Origin: Fastidiosipila sanguinis
GTDB taxonomy: Bacteria; Bacillota; Clostridia; Saccharofermentanales; Fastidiosipilaceae
Length of the DNA stretch: 64,000 nucleotides
Assembly: GCF_002998295.1 (NCBI RefSeq)
Contig: NZ_CP027226.1
Span: 744,001 to 808,000 of the forward strand
Direction: 5' to 3'
Shown here one piece after another: positions 1-9,515 of this stretch; positions within the stretch are counted from its first letter, which is position 1; every line of letters starts with the position of its first letter. The translations under genes were made by a program, and so were the position numbers. The notes under the pieces were generated by a model. The model worked only from the letters and a program-made list of their open reading frames with translations, made no database searches and was not told the origin of the DNA.

Positions 1-981
1 AAATCTTCCTGGTCTTAATAAGGCTGGATCTAGAATATCTGATCTGTTTGTAGCAGCTATAATTATTACATCCTCAGTAGGTCCAAAACCATCCATTTCA
101 ACTAATAATTGGTTAAGAGTCTGCTCACGCTCATCATGAGAACCGCCTAGACCAGCACCTCTTTTTCTACCAACTGCATCAATCTCATCGATAAAGATAA
201 TAGCTGGAGAATGTTTCTTAGCTGTCTCAAATAGGTCTCTAACTCTAGATGCACCAACACCTACATACATCTCTACAAAGTCTGAACCGCTTATTGAATA
301 AAATGGAACTTTAGCCTCACCTGCAACAGCTTTGGCTAATAAAGTCTTTCCTGTACCTGGAGGCCCTACTAATAGAACACCTCTTGGAATTTTTGCACCT
401 AACTTCTCAAACTTCTCTGGATTTTTTAAGAATTCAACAACTTCTTGCAATTCTTGTTTTTCTTCTTTGGCACCAGCAACATCTTCAAATGTTACCTTAT
501 TTTTTTCTGGGTCAGCAAGCTTAGCTTTGCTACGTGCAAAGTTCATAGCTCCACCAGCTCCGCCACCTTGCTTGGAAAACATTAACCACAAGAAGAATGC
601 CATTGAACTAAACATCAATACTAATAAAATAATATTTAGCCAAGAAGCAACATTAACTGGTTCCGCATAATCAAAATCTATTGAGTGCGCTTGCTCAGCA
701 GCTTTTAACTCTTGCAACAAATCACTCATCCAATATGGAGAAATTTGTTTACTTGTGAAATTACTTCCTTTAACACTATTTTTAAACTTAAGTTCAATAT
801 TATTGCCTGCAATTACTGCCTTCTCTACATTTCCTACATTAATCTGTTGTAACATTTCAGAGTAGCTTAAATCAGCTGATCTACTACCCTGGCTGAAAAA
901 CATAGAAATAGCAATAATAACAACTATAAGAATAACGTAAAACGAAAGTCCACTACCACGTCTATTTTTATTTTCGTTCAT
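1..981 (-). CDS. ftsH: ATP-dependent zinc metalloprotease FtsH (N-terminal 327 residues; runs off the left edge)
   Basis: Membrane-anchored AAA+ protease that degrades misfolded membrane proteins and regulatory proteins. Reading the minus strand from the ATG at 979-981 gives a short basic N-terminus, a first membrane segment (about residues 12-28), an extracytoplasmic domain, a second membrane segment (about 112-130) and then the AAA module. Walker A (GPPGTGKT) lies at about residues 206-213 and Walker B (IIFIDEID) at about 261. The frame stays open to base 1, so the second region of homology and the HExxH protease domain lie outside the window. A GAGGAG ribosome-binding site sits about 9 bases before the ATG. 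It is downstream of hpt and tilS, a conserved tilS-hpt-ftsH order in Bacillota. Identity is certain; only completeness is not. Confidence 0.97.
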   Translation of the reverse strand, partial: MNENKNRRGSGLSFYVILIVVIIAISMFFSQGSRSADLSYSEMLQQINVGNVEKAVIAGNNIELKFKNSVKGSNFTSKQISPYWMSDLLQELKAAEQAHSIDFDYAEPVNVASWLNIILLVLMFSSMAFFLWLMFSKQGGGAGGAMNFARSKAKLADPEKNKVTFEDVAGAKEEKQELQEVVEFLKNPEKFEKLGAKIPRGVLLVGPPGTGKTLLAKAVAGEAKVPFYSISGSDFVEMYVGVGASRVRDLFETAKKHSPAIIFIDEIDAVGRKRGAGLGGSHDEREQTLNQLLVEMDGFGPTEDVIIIAATNRSDILDPALLRPGRF

Positions 982-1094
982 TAATACTTTTACTCCTCTA
1001 TTATTACTAATAGTCTATATTAATATAAATTATAAAATGTTTCTATTTTGACAACATTTTACATAAATTTTATATCTTAGGGAAAAATATTTAT

Positions 1095-1625
1095 TTAGTC
1101 ATTATTTACCATATAATGCACATCAGGTAAGTTGCGATAATGTCCATCAAAGTCTAAACCATAACCAACTATGAACTCATCTGGAATCTGAATACCCAAA
1201 TACTCTATATCCAAATCAACTAGACGTCTTTCAAACTTATCAAATGCTGCACACAAAGATAAGCTTGCTGGTCTTCTTGTTTGTAGTAAAGGTTTCAAGT
1301 GATTAAGGGTAATTCCTGTATCGATTATATCTTCAACGATTATTACGTGTTTACCCTCTATATCTGTACTTAAATCATGTTGAATTGATACATTGCCTGA
1401 ACTAGTCATAGCATTACCATAAGAACTAACTTTCATGAAATCAACTTGGCATGGAACATCAATATATCTAATTAAATCTGCCAAAAATAAAAAGGCGCCA
1501 TTCAATATTCCAACGAACAATACCTCTTTACCTTCATAATCTTTATTAATTTCAGCTGCAACTCGTTTGCACATTTCTTGAATTTCTTCTTTAGAAATCA
1601 TTACATCACTTAACTCTAAACTCAT
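1095..1625 (-). CDS. hpt: Hypoxanthine phosphoribosyltransferase
   Basis: Purine salvage enzyme that transfers phosphoribose from PRPP to hypoxanthine or guanine in the cytoplasm. The 176-residue length fits the family. The PRPP-binding signature VEDIIDTGIT is at residues 97-106, and the C-terminal VGYGLDF segment is the usual purine-contact region. An AGGAG site stands 7 bases upstream of the ATG. It lies 25 bases after tilS and 113 bases before ftsH on the same strand, so it is probably in the tilS-hpt-ftsH transcript. In some Bacillota, Hpt and TilS are reported to interact and regulate ftsH; whether that holds here is inference from gene order only. Confidence 0.95.
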   Translation of the reverse strand: MSLELSDVMISKEEIQEMCKRVAAEINKDYEGKEVLFVGILNGAFLFLADLIRYIDVPCQVDFMKVSSYGNAMTSSGNVSIQHDLSTDIEGKHVIIVEDIIDTGITLNHLKPLLQTRRPASLSLCAAFDKFERRLVDLDIEYLGIQIPDEFIVGYGLDFDGHYRNLPDVHYMVNND

Positions 1626-1650
1626 AATAAACTCCTAACATTCACAAAAT

Positions 1651-3081
1651 CTATTTAGGATTTGAATTATACCACAAGTATTGCCAATAATATGATTTTT
1701 TAAACGTTCTTTCGCCTCTATTGTTCGTGTTTTCGTCACAATAAAAAGGATTATCGAAATTATCTATTACTTTTCTACCAATTACATACACTCTACTATC
1801 TTTAGCTATTAAAAATATGTTTTTTCTAAGGTCCAGTCTTATATTCTCTTGTGAGAAAAAATCTTTCAACAGAACTTTCTTACCTTCATTTATAATAAAA
1901 TCTCCACTATTAAAGGTTCGAATTTCAAAATCATCAATATCTATTTCTGAGTTAGAATAAAAATCAGCATGGCAAGTTGAATCCCTGCTAACTTTTAATG
2001 CATTGTTATCCTTAGAGTTAGGTTGATTGTATAATTCTTGATCTTTAAATAAATAAAAGAATTTTCTATTTTTTACCAGCGTAAAATCACTACTTAACGA
2101 TAGTTCTTTTTCACCTCTATCCTGTAAAAGCAGCGTTTCTATATCTTGTAAGTTTATTTCATAAATATCTTTCTCTAAGCCATTATATTTTAGAATTTCA
2201 TGTATTAAAAACTTCCTAAGATTAACTGAAGCTTCTCTAAATTTTTTTACAGAATACAAATTATATTCTGCACTAACAAAATCACTTGCATCTTTTATCA
2301 GTATGTAATCTATCCATTTATTACATTCATCGATTATAAATTGATTTGCGATAGCAAGTTTATCAGCAGCATTGGATAATCTCATTACAAGTCCATAATC
2401 ACTTGCTTCTTCCCATTGTGGAATCATAATATTTCTCAAGTAATTTCTTCTATTATCACTTAAGGCATTTGTATAATCTTCTCTCCAAGAAAGCTTATTT
2501 TCTCTTGCATAATTATATATTTCTTCCTTGGTAAAATTCAAAAGTGGTCTCACAAAAAGTTCATCTGTATAAGCAATCCCACTTAAGCCACCTAATCCTG
2601 CTCCTCTTGATAGATTTAACAATAAGGTCTCAGCTTGATCATTAGCATGATGTGCAGTAAGAATTCTACAGTCTCTTAGATTCTTAAATGAACTGTTATT
2701 TCTGCAAATTCTAAACCAATTCTCACGTCTAACATCTCTACCCAATTCTTCCATATTTTGTGAATTTGCTTTGCTTATTTCAGGAATATTATCTGTCGAT
2801 GATTCAAAAGCAAAACCATAGCTAATAGCTAGTTCTCTTGCAAGTTGAAGATCTTTGTAAGAATCTTCCCTGATCATGTGATCTTGATGATGTAGAATAA
2901 CTTTTATTTCTCTGTTGCTCGTATTAAGATAATTAGATAAAAGATCTAATAAACAGACAGAATCTACTCCGCCCGATAGTCCAACTACTATTAGTTTAAC
3001 CTCTTCAGGAAGTAGATTCTTGCTTGTAATATTTTTATTAAATTTATCTTGCAAAATTTCGCTAATTTTACCGAGTTGCAA
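1651..3081 (-). CDS. tilS: tRNA(Ile)-lysidine synthetase TilS
   Basis: Converts C34 of the CAT-anticodon tRNA-Ile to lysidine so that it reads AUA codons. The N-type PP-loop ATPase motif SGGVDS is at residues 36-41, followed by the family's HHANDQAETLLLNL stretch and, at the C-terminus, a small domain typical of long (about 450-480 residue) TilS proteins. The start is a TTG codon (3079-3081) with AAGGAG six bases upstream; no ATG is better placed. It follows dnaB by 18 bases. A CAT-anticodon tRNA at 54867-54943 with isoleucine-2-like features is a plausible substrate in the same window. Confidence 0.93.
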   Translation of the reverse strand: MQLGKISEILQDKFNKNITSKNLLPEEVKLIVVGLSGGVDSVCLLDLLSNYLNTSNREIKVILHHQDHMIREDSYKDLQLARELAISYGFAFESSTDNIPEISKANSQNMEELGRDVRRENWFRICRNNSSFKNLRDCRILTAHHANDQAETLLLNLSRGAGLGGLSGIAYTDELFVRPLLNFTKEEIYNYARENKLSWREDYTNALSDNRRNYLRNIMIPQWEEASDYGLVMRLSNAADKLAIANQFIIDECNKWIDYILIKDASDFVSAEYNLYSVKKFREASVNLRKFLIHEILKYNGLEKDIYEINLQDIETLLLQDRGEKELSLSSDFTLVKNRKFFYLFKDQELYNQPNSKDNNALKVSRDSTCHADFYSNSEIDIDDFEIRTFNSGDFIINEGKKVLLKDFFSQENIRLDLRKNIFLIAKDSRVYVIGRKVIDNFDNPFYCDENTNNRGERTFKKSYYWQYLWYNSNPK

Positions 3082-3099
3082 TTTTCACTCCTTGGATAA

Positions 3100-4566
3100 T
3101 TAAAACGGAAGATCATCCTCACTTAATTTAGCATCTTCAATTTGAAATTCAGTCTCATTTTGACTTGATAAATGTTCATCAAAATTAGGATCAAAGTTAC
3201 TGCTCTCAGGTGGAATATTATAATCAAAATACTCCTGTTCTCTGAATGTAGTGATATTGGAAAACCAATTTAATTTAATTGTTCCTGTTGTACCTTGTCT
3301 ATTCTTAGCTAAAATTAGTTCTGCTTCGTCTGGATTTGGTGGTAACTCCTCATTGTTATAGTACGAATCTCTATATAGAAACATTACAGCATCCGCATCC
3401 TGCTCAATTGCTCCAGATTCACGCAAGTCAGATAGCATTGGGCGTTTATTCTCACGCATTTCTACACCACGACTTAATTGTGACAAAGCTATTACCGGAA
3501 CATTCAAGTCACGAGCCATAATTTTTAACGCTCTAGAAATTTCTGAAATTTCTTGCTGTCTATTCTGATTTGAGCTATCACTTCCTATTAATTGTAAATA
3601 GTCAATAACAATCAAATCTAATCCAGCTTGAGCCATAAGTTTATTACATTTTGCTCTTATATCAGCTGGTGAAGTAGAAGCTGAGTCATCTATATAAATA
3701 TTAGCTGTTGCTAAAACTTGTACTGCATCTCTAACTTTATTTGCATCAGGACTAGCTGTATCTATAGCTTCTTTAATTTTATTCGTAGCTATAGTTGAGG
3801 CTGAGCTTAATAACCTTAAACCTACTTCATTTTTACTCATCTCTAACGAGAAAATTGCTACAGTTTTGCCTTTTAATGCAACATTCAGAGCCAAGTTTAA
3901 TGCAAAGGCAGATTTACCCATTGCTGGTCTAGCTGCGAGTATATTTAGAGTCTGACGTCTTAATCTTCCCAGTTTCTTGTTCAAATTAGGGAATCCAGAA
4001 TCAACTGCTAGCTCATCACTATCACTCTTACGTAATTCTTTTAATGTTACGTTTAAAATTTCATGTAATGGCATTAGATCTTTGTGACTCAAATCATCTT
4101 TACTCTTAACTACTTCTGCAGCCATAAGGTTAATCAAATCATCAGCATTTTCTTTTCCTGAATAAATTGATTTTTCCATTTTTTGGACAAAAGTTAATAG
4201 TTTTCTTAAACGACTTTTCTCTTTAACTATATCCGCATATTCTGCCACATTAGATAATAAATATGATTTATCAGCTAGTTCAGTTAAATAGGATATACCA
4301 CCAATAACATCTAAAGTACCTTCAGATTCAAGATAATCAGCAACACTTAAAATATCAATTGCTTCACCTTTAGCTGCTTTTTCAATAATTGCTTGATATA
4401 TCAATCCATTCTTTTTCTGATAAAAGTCTTCTTTTTCGAGGCGCACAATCTCAGCTCTAGCATCTTCTGATGTTAAAGCACATCCTAACAATGACTCCTC
4501 AGCTTCAACATTCTGAGGCGGAACTTTCAAGTTGTTTTCATAACTATCATTTGGATAATTAGCCAT
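3100..4566 (-). CDS. dnaB: Replicative DNA helicase DnaB
   Basis: Hexameric helicase that unwinds DNA at the replication fork. The 488-residue protein has the N-terminal helical domain (about 15-115), a linker, and a RecA-like ATPase domain with Walker A (ARPAMGKS, 212-219) and Walker B (LDLIVIDYLQL, about 315). The C-terminal tail is acidic and ends EDDLPF, similar in character to the acidic tip of SSB. No intein interrupts the P-loop. It directly follows rplI (30-base gap), the classic rplI-dnaB pairing in Bacillota, and is followed by tilS. Confidence 0.97.
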   Translation of the reverse strand: MANYPNDSYENNLKVPPQNVEAEESLLGCALTSEDARAEIVRLEKEDFYQKKNGLIYQAIIEKAAKGEAIDILSVADYLESEGTLDVIGGISYLTELADKSYLLSNVAEYADIVKEKSRLRKLLTFVQKMEKSIYSGKENADDLINLMAAEVVKSKDDLSHKDLMPLHEILNVTLKELRKSDSDELAVDSGFPNLNKKLGRLRRQTLNILAARPAMGKSAFALNLALNVALKGKTVAIFSLEMSKNEVGLRLLSSASTIATNKIKEAIDTASPDANKVRDAVQVLATANIYIDDSASTSPADIRAKCNKLMAQAGLDLIVIDYLQLIGSDSSNQNRQQEISEISRALKIMARDLNVPVIALSQLSRGVEMRENKRPMLSDLRESGAIEQDADAVMFLYRDSYYNNEELPPNPDEAELILAKNRQGTTGTIKLNWFSNITTFREQEYFDYNIPPESSNFDPNFDEHLSSQNETEFQIEDAKLSEDDLPF

Positions 4567-4596
4567 TACTATAAACCTTAAACCTAAACTCTAAAA

Positions 4597-5040
4597 CTAT
4601 TCAGCTTCAACTCTTACAGTTATCTTAACTGTAACATCTCTATGTAGCTTAACTTCTGCATTTACAGAACCAATATTTTTGATATTTGTTGCTAAAGTTA
4701 TATTTCTCTTATCAACTTCATAACCAGCAGATTTCAGGAGATCAGCTACATCTGAGTTTGTTAATGATCCGTATAGTCTGCCATCATCTCCTGCTTTCAT
4801 CTTTTTGACAAAAACCTTATCTTTAAGTTCTTTACCAACTTCCCTAGCTTCTGCTAACTCTCTTGCTGCATTAGCTTGTTCAGCACCTTTTTTCTGTTTA
4901 ATTTCATTTAAATTTGAAGAAGTGGCTTCTTTAGCTAAACCTTTTTTTATCAAGTAATTATTAGCGTACCCTGTACTAACTTCAACTATTTCATCTTTTT
5001 TACCTACTTTTTTAACATCTTCTAATAAAATTACTTTCAT
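4597..5040 (-). CDS. rplI: 50S ribosomal protein bL9
   Basis: Large-subunit protein bL9. The start ([15 protein letters not shown]) and the [13 protein letters not shown] stretch are the family signature. The 147-residue length is standard: an N-terminal rRNA-binding domain, a long connecting helix (about 40-75) and a C-terminal domain. AGGAG is well placed before the ATG. It is co-directional with dnaB. The gene upstream is a TctA-type permease rather than the gdpP/yybS genes that often sit here in related genomes. Confidence 0.97.
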   Translation of the reverse strand: MKVILLEDVKKVGKKDEIVEVSTGYANNYLIKKGLAKEATSSNLNEIKQKKGAEQANAARELAEAREVGKELKDKVFVKKMKAGDDGRLYGSLTNSDVADLLKSAGYEVDKRNITLATNIKNIGSVNAEVKLHRDVTVKITVRVEAE

Positions 5041-5112
5041 TCTTCACTCCTAATCTAAATTTTTCTTTATATCATTATAACTCAATAGTAAAAGTTATTT
5101 TTTCAATTATCT

Positions 5113-6468
5113 TTAAATAATGCTTACTATCTGCTGTACAATCCATGGTGAAGCATATAATGCCATAAATTGAACCCCATAATTAACTCCAAGCTTATTC
5201 AAGAATCCACTAAAAACTCCTATAATCAATACCGCAATTACATTTAATAGACCAGCATCCATATATGCAAGCATAATAATAAATGCAATGAATAAGGATA
5301 ATATTGCTTCATGAGGAATTCTTGTTAATACAAATTTAGTAATAACATGTGCAAATCTATTTGCAAAAATATACATTATACATATGGCAATTAATGCTGC
5401 AAAACTAGCAATCAAAGCTATTTTATTTCCACCTAATATGTGATGAATATTCCTAGTAGATTGATACACTGGTTCTGCTTCAAACAATGCAATTCCTGGA
5501 CCAATACTGACTGGAGACAATGGAACTCCCAAAGCAATTAATGGAATTAATATCCCGGATAAATATGTAGATTGTATAAGCCCAGACATAGTAGATATTT
5601 TACTAAATGCAGTAGCATCCTTATCAGTTTTATCTCTATTGAAGCTTTCACCTAATAATAAGACTAGACCTACTGGGGACAAAACAAATAGTGCACTTGA
5701 TATAAATGAGCTTAGTGAGATTTTCTTTAATTCGGATTTATTTAAAATTTTAAAGGGGTTTAATGTACTATTTTCAATCTTTGGTATAGTAACCTTTTTT
5801 TCTTCAGTTCTGATATAGTTTTTACGAGAATCTTTGTTCATTATCTCTAGAAGTGAAAATAATAGTGGACCAACAGTTATCCCTAAGAAAAATGAAATAC
5901 TAACATTTTTATTAGCAGGAACTATTCCTAAATTCCAGTACATGTGTCTGAATGACATAAACAATACTGCCAAAGGGATAATACTAATTAAAGAGATAAG
6001 TTTTGACTTACTAAGTAAAGCTAAGAATATTGCACCAAACACAAACAATAATGAGGCATAATCTTTTATAAATCCTCCAAGAGGTGCTAATAATTTTGCC
6101 ATTAATAATGAGCTTGGAAGAGCAATTACTACTCCTAAAAGTGCACCTGCAGCTAGTTTTTTAATCGCTAAAGCGGATAAGCCTCTACTCTTTAAATATT
6201 GCGAAGACTCTAGCATGGGCGATGACATTACCCCTCCTGGTAGACCAACGACAATAGTTGGCATTGCATTACTTACTGATAAAGTTACAACAGCAGCAAT
6301 AAAGAATGCTAAATTTACCTCAGCTCTAAGACCAGATAAAACTAAAGCAAGAGTTATAGGCACAATAACTGCAGTTTCATCAGTTCCCGGAATAAAACCA
6401 ATAATAGTATAAATTGCAACTGCAGCCAAAACTGCTCCTAATATTTGCAGAATTAAAATAGCATCCAT
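5113..6468 (-). CDS. TctA-family (tripartite tricarboxylate transporter-like) permease
   Basis: Polytopic membrane protein of 451 residues with roughly ten to twelve hydrophobic segments. The N-terminal GFIPGTDETAVIVPIT segment and the later VGLPGGVMSSPM segment resemble the paired glycine/proline-rich motifs of the large permease subunit of tripartite tricarboxylate transporters. In known systems TctA works with a small TctB subunit and a periplasmic or lipid-anchored TctC binding protein. Here the start codon overlaps the stop of a small two-helix protein (TAATG at 6466-6470), which may stand in for TctB; no TctC is seen in the window. The substrate cannot be read from the sequence. The two-gene unit lies between the rpsF-ssb-rpsR terminator and rplI. 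Confidence 0.75.
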   Translation of the reverse strand: MDAILILQILGAVLAAVAIYTIIGFIPGTDETAVIVPITLALVLSGLRAEVNLAFFIAAVVTLSVSNAMPTIVVGLPGGVMSSPMLESSQYLKSRGLSALAIKKLAAGALLGVVIALPSSLLMAKLLAPLGGFIKDYASLLFVFGAIFLALLSKSKLISLISIIPLAVLFMSFRHMYWNLGIVPANKNVSISFFLGITVGPLLFSLLEIMNKDSRKNYIRTEEKKVTIPKIENSTLNPFKILNKSELKKISLSSFISSALFVLSPVGLVLLLGESFNRDKTDKDATAFSKISTMSGLIQSTYLSGILIPLIALGVPLSPVSIGPGIALFEAEPVYQSTRNIHHILGGNKIALIASFAALIAICIMYIFANRFAHVITKFVLTRIPHEAILSLFIAFIIMLAYMDAGLLNVIAVLIIGVFSGFLNKLGVNYGVQFMALYASPWIVQQIVSII

Positions 6469-6749
6469 TATTCTTCCTCTACCTTCCTCTTTGGTTTAAC
6501 AATAATAGAATTTATTATTACAGCAATAACTGCACCTATTAGCCCAAAAAACAATTGCATTGTTGTATTATTCTTTGGAGCTAGAAAAAACAAACCTAAT
6601 GTGGAACATAAGGATATACAAATCGTTTTACTTAAATCTATAATTGAAACAATATCATTCCAAATCTCAACTTTATCATTATTTTCTAGATTATTACTTG
6701 AATTAGAATCTTGATTTTTTGCATCATTATAGTTTTTATTATTATCCAT
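6468..6749 (-). CDS. Small two-helix membrane protein, possible TctB-like subunit
   Basis: A 93-residue protein with an Asn/Asp-rich, probably cytoplasmic N-terminus (about 40 residues) and two hydrophobic segments (about 42-57 and 63-82), ending in a basic/acidic tail. I chose the ATG at 6747-6749 because GAGG lies nine bases upstream of it; an in-frame ATG five codons earlier has no ribosome-binding site. Its stop overlaps the permease start by one base, so the two are almost certainly translationally coupled. TctB subunits usually have four or five helices, so the assignment rests on context only. Confidence 0.6.
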   Translation of the reverse strand: MDNNKNYNDAKNQDSNSSNNLENNDKVEIWNDIVSIIDLSKTICISLCSTLGLFFLAPKNNTTMQLFFGLIGAVIAVIINSIIVKPKRKVEEE

Positions 6750-6815
6750 ATTATTTAACCTCATACTTTATATCTACCTTAGATTTTATTATAAATTTAA
6801 AATTAAATATAATAA

Positions 6816-6841
6816 AAGGTACTTTCTTGCAAAAGTACCTT
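6816..6841 (-). terminator. Intrinsic terminator after rpsF-ssb-rpsR
   Basis: A perfect 10-bp inverted repeat (AAGGTACTTT / AAAGTACCTT) with a 6-base loop lies 26 bases past the rpsR stop and is followed on the minus strand by a T-rich run. It separates the ribosomal operon from the transporter pair. Confidence 0.8.
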
Positions 6842-6866
6842 AATAAATAATTAAATTATTTTATCA

Positions 6867-7103
6867 TTAAGCCTCTGTGAAAGGTATTAATGCCATCTGT
6901 CTTGCTCTCTTAATAGCTGTAGTTAATCTTCTTTGATGTTTTGCACATGTACCTGTTGTACGTCTAGGCAAGATCTTTGCATTTTCTGAAAGATACTTTC
7001 TTAGCAAAGCTTCATCTTTGTAATCTATAGCTTCAACATGATCTACACAGAATTGGCATACTTTACGTCTAGGTTTTCTTCTATTAAAACGTTTATTAGC
7101 CAT
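6867..7103 (-). CDS. rpsR: 30S ribosomal protein bS18
   Basis: A 78-residue basic protein with the bS18 core [27 protein letters not shown] and the closing [16 protein letters not shown] segment. It carries cysteines in the CxxC arrangement seen in zinc-type S18. It completes the standard rpsF-ssb-rpsR order with 23 bases after ssb, and a terminator follows. Confidence 0.97.
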   Translation of the reverse strand: MANKRFNRRKPRRKVCQFCVDHVEAIDYKDEALLRKYLSENAKILPRRTTGTCAKHQRRLTTAIKRARQMALIPFTEA

Positions 7104-7126
7104 TATATTCTCCTTCTTAATAATTA

Positions 7127-7597
7127 TTAAAGATCAAAAGGCAATTCTGTATCATCATCAGGTGCTTCAAAGAAACCATCACTGGAATTTGTGTAGCTAT
7201 TATTATTGAAATTATTACCGCTATAACTATTATCGTTGTTATTGCTGTAGTTATAATTATCAGATGATTGGTTACTGGACTTGCTATCTGCAAAGTAAAC
7301 TTCATCAGCTACAACTTCTGTAATATATCTTCTTTGACCACTCTGTTGATCATCCCATGAACGAACTTGAATTGAACCTACCAAAGCTATTCTTTGGCCT
7401 TTTGCAAAATATCTGCTAACAAATTCAGCTGTAGATCTCCATGCAACAACTGGAATAAAATCAGTTTCACGATCACCATCAGCGTTCTTAAATCTTCTGT
7501 CAACAGCAACTGTAAATGAGCATCTGCTGATTCCGTTAGATGTACTTGTTAATTCAGGATCTTTTGTCAAACGTCCCATCAAAATTGTCTTGTTCAT
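7127..7597 (-). CDS. ssb: Single-stranded DNA-binding protein
   Basis: OB-fold protein of 156 residues. Residues 1-105 ([38 protein letters not shown]) match bacterial SSB. The linker (about 110-142) is unusually rich in Asn, Ser and Tyr, and the C-terminus [10 protein letters not shown] is the acidic tip that recruits partner proteins. It is located between rpsF and rpsR as in most Bacillota, with GAGAGG upstream. Confidence 0.96.
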   Translation of the reverse strand: MNKTILMGRLTKDPELTSTSNGISRCSFTVAVDRRFKNADGDRETDFIPVVAWRSTAEFVSRYFAKGQRIALVGSIQVRSWDDQQSGQRRYITEVVADEVYFADSKSSNQSSDNYNYSNNNDNSYSGNNFNNNSYTNSSDGFFEAPDDDTELPFDL

Positions 7598-7645
7598 TTA
7601 ATGCCTCTCTTAATGTTTCCTACTTAATTTAATCGATCAACGATT

Positions 7646-7927
7646 CTAGTCTAATGCGAATAGAATGTGACGAACTAAACCTTCAGTAATTCTTAAATCA
7701 CTATTGATTTCTTCTGGTGCACTTTTTTCTGCTTCAATTGTGAATAACATATAATCGCCCTCGTTCTTATGATCAATCTCATAAGCAAAACGTTTACGAC
7801 CAATATGTTCTTCAGAAGTAATAGTAGCATTCTTTTCAACGATAGCTTTTACTTTATCGTGAACTGCTTGATTAGCTTCTGCTTCTAAAGCACCATCAAC
7901 AATGTACATTAGTTCATATTTAGCCAT
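7646..7927 (-). CDS. rpsF: 30S ribosomal protein bS6
   Basis: A 93-residue protein beginning MAKYELMYIVDG with the RKRFAYEIDHKNEGDYMLFTIEA core of bS6, which pairs with bS18 on the small-subunit platform. A strong GGAGGTG site precedes the ATG. It is first in the rpsF-ssb-rpsR operon. Confidence 0.97.
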   Translation of the reverse strand: MAKYELMYIVDGALEAEANQAVHDKVKAIVEKNATITSEEHIGRKRFAYEIDHKNEGDYMLFTIEAEKSAPEEINSDLRITEGLVRHILFALD

Positions 7928-8000
7928 TTCTTCACCTCCTTGTGGACTATTGACCCTGCTCGTGAAAGCAGAGTAAGGAATGCTGTTTGACAGCTAGTTA
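7928..8000 (-). promoter_or_regulatory. rpsF leader with two small hairpins (possible S6:S18 autoregulatory region)
   Basis: Between the upstream gene and rpsF there are two short perfect hairpins, CTGCT/AGCAG (loop about 7961-7966) and GCTGT/ACAGC (7982-7994). Many bacteria have an rpsF leader that binds the S6:S18 complex. I could not align the conserved features of that motif here, so this is a location-based suggestion. Confidence 0.3.
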
Positions 8001-8071
8001 ATTCTAGCAGATAGTTATTCTTAAATCAAACGCATATATGCATTAAATCAAGATATTTTTTATATTTAAAT

Positions 8072-8416
8072 TTACTTACTATTATATTTCTTTAAGCCAA
8101 TGCCAATAAAGGTACCAAACACTGCTGCCAGGAAATAAATTAGTGCATAAATTAAAGTATCCCATTGTTTAAATATAAAGATAATAGTTGGTAGTAAAGC
8201 AATGAAATTCAAAATATAATAATATATTGAAACCCTATTCTTATAACTATAAATAAGACCCAAAATAACATTTAGTAAAGGTAATACAAACAATATATTA
8301 AACATTGCACTTCCTGTATCGCCTGATATTAAAGGTAAAACTAAATACGCAATTAAAAGTACAATAATATAAGGAAAAACTTTAAAATCAAAATCAAAAA
8401 TTCTATTTGTTTTCAT
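8072..8416 (-). CDS. Small integral membrane protein of unknown function
   Basis: A 114-residue protein with four predicted membrane segments (about 14-30, 36-57, 64-82 and 87-107) and a lysine-rich end. I do not recognise the family. The start lies one base after the stop of the sua5-like gene, implying translational coupling with the prmC-prfA-sua5 transcript. The four-helix layout is reminiscent of small accessory membrane proteins, but no catalytic or binding motif is visible. Confidence 0.7.
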   Translation of the reverse strand: MKTNRIFDFDFKVFPYIIVLLIAYLVLPLISGDTGSAMFNILFVLPLLNVILGLIYSYKNRVSIYYYILNFIALLPTIIFIFKQWDTLIYALIYFLAAVFGTFIGIGLKKYNSK

Positions 8417-8417
8417 G

Positions 8418-9503
8418 TCACAAATCTCCTTTAACTGAAGCTTTGCGTAACCTATTCATAAAGGCTTTACCACTTCCAATTTCATCAACTGCTTCTACTA
8501 AAATCAAATCTAGATTTTCTCTATCCATTATTCTAAAACTCTTGAATAGATTATGTGCAGCCTCTTGGTTTCTTTCATCCTTACGAAAAGTTACCATATT
8601 TTTAATTAAATTATACTCTTCATTATTTGAGAATTCACTTCTGAAACAAGCTGCTAAAGTCTCAGAAATTAACAACCCAATTCTATCAAAATTCCCATTT
8701 GTAATTATTTTATTGATATAATCTAACTTTTCTTCTACGTTAGATCCAGTAATTATATTAACTTCAGCTTTTGGAGCATAATGCCTGTATTTCATACCAG
8801 GTGCTTCAGGTTTTTCGTCTTCAGATAATAATTTCCCTGTTTTATCTATAAGCTCTACGTCTATAGAATTTCTATCTAAAACAGCCTTAATGTCAGCTTC
8901 ACTTATTGCTCCAGGTCTCAATAATTTAAGAACCTCACCATCCCAAGATACTATAGTAGATTCAACACCAAATTCACAATCGCCCCCATCAATTATGTAT
9001 TCTACTTTTCCTTCAAGATCTTCTACACAATCTTCCAGAGTTGTTGGACTTGGTTTGCCACTAAGATTAGCTGAAGGAGCTGCTATTCCAACGTTAGTTA
9101 AGCTTATAAGCTCTCTTGCTATCCTATTACTTGGTACTCTAATTCCAATAGTTGATAAACCTGCTGTAACCGGACTTTTTACATGATCCGCCTTGGGCAT
9201 TATCAAAGTAAATGGTCCTGGACAAAAGTCTTTAGTCAAAGCCTCAGCAAGCCTATCCCAGAAAGCAAAATAAGTTTTCATATCTTCTTGTTTTGCTACG
9301 TGAACAATCAAAGGGTTATCTTGTGGTCTTCCCTTGGTTTTAAAAATATTATAAACTGCTTCTGCATTATTCCATGCTGCTCCCAGTCCGTATACAGTTT
9401 CTGTTGGAAACGCAACAATCTTACCTTCTCTCAGAGCCTTTGCTGGCTCTGAAAGAGCTTCTGCATAATTGTTTTCAGCAATTTTAATAATTTTTGTTCT
9501 CAT
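8418..9503 (-). CDS. sua5: L-threonylcarbamoyladenylate synthase (Sua5 type)
   Basis: Makes the threonylcarbamoyl-AMP intermediate for t6A37 on ANN-decoding tRNAs. The 361-residue length marks the two-domain Sua5 type rather than the short TsaC. Residues about 15-210 are the YrdC domain, with KIVAFPTETVYGLG, KGRPQDNPLIVH and the APSANLSGKPSPT loop. A linker (APGMKYRHYAPKAE, about 235) leads to the C-terminal Sua5 domain. It follows prfA by 12 bases, an order (prmC-prfA-sua5) common in Bacillota. Confidence 0.93.
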   Translation of the reverse strand: MRTKIIKIAENNYAEALSEPAKALREGKIVAFPTETVYGLGAAWNNAEAVYNIFKTKGRPQDNPLIVHVAKQEDMKTYFAFWDRLAEALTKDFCPGPFTLIMPKADHVKSPVTAGLSTIGIRVPSNRIARELISLTNVGIAAPSANLSGKPSPTTLEDCVEDLEGKVEYIIDGGDCEFGVESTIVSWDGEVLKLLRPGAISEADIKAVLDRNSIDVELIDKTGKLLSEDEKPEAPGMKYRHYAPKAEVNIITGSNVEEKLDYINKIITNGNFDRIGLLISETLAACFRSEFSNNEEYNLIKNMVTFRKDERNQEAAHNLFKSFRIMDRENLDLILVEAVDEIGSGKAFMNRLRKASVKGDL

Positions 9504-9515
9504 AATAATTTAGTT

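Noticed and set aside
7117-7305. Frame overlapping ssb
   Set aside because: Shadow of the Asn/Ser/Tyr-rich linker of ssb; no start signal.
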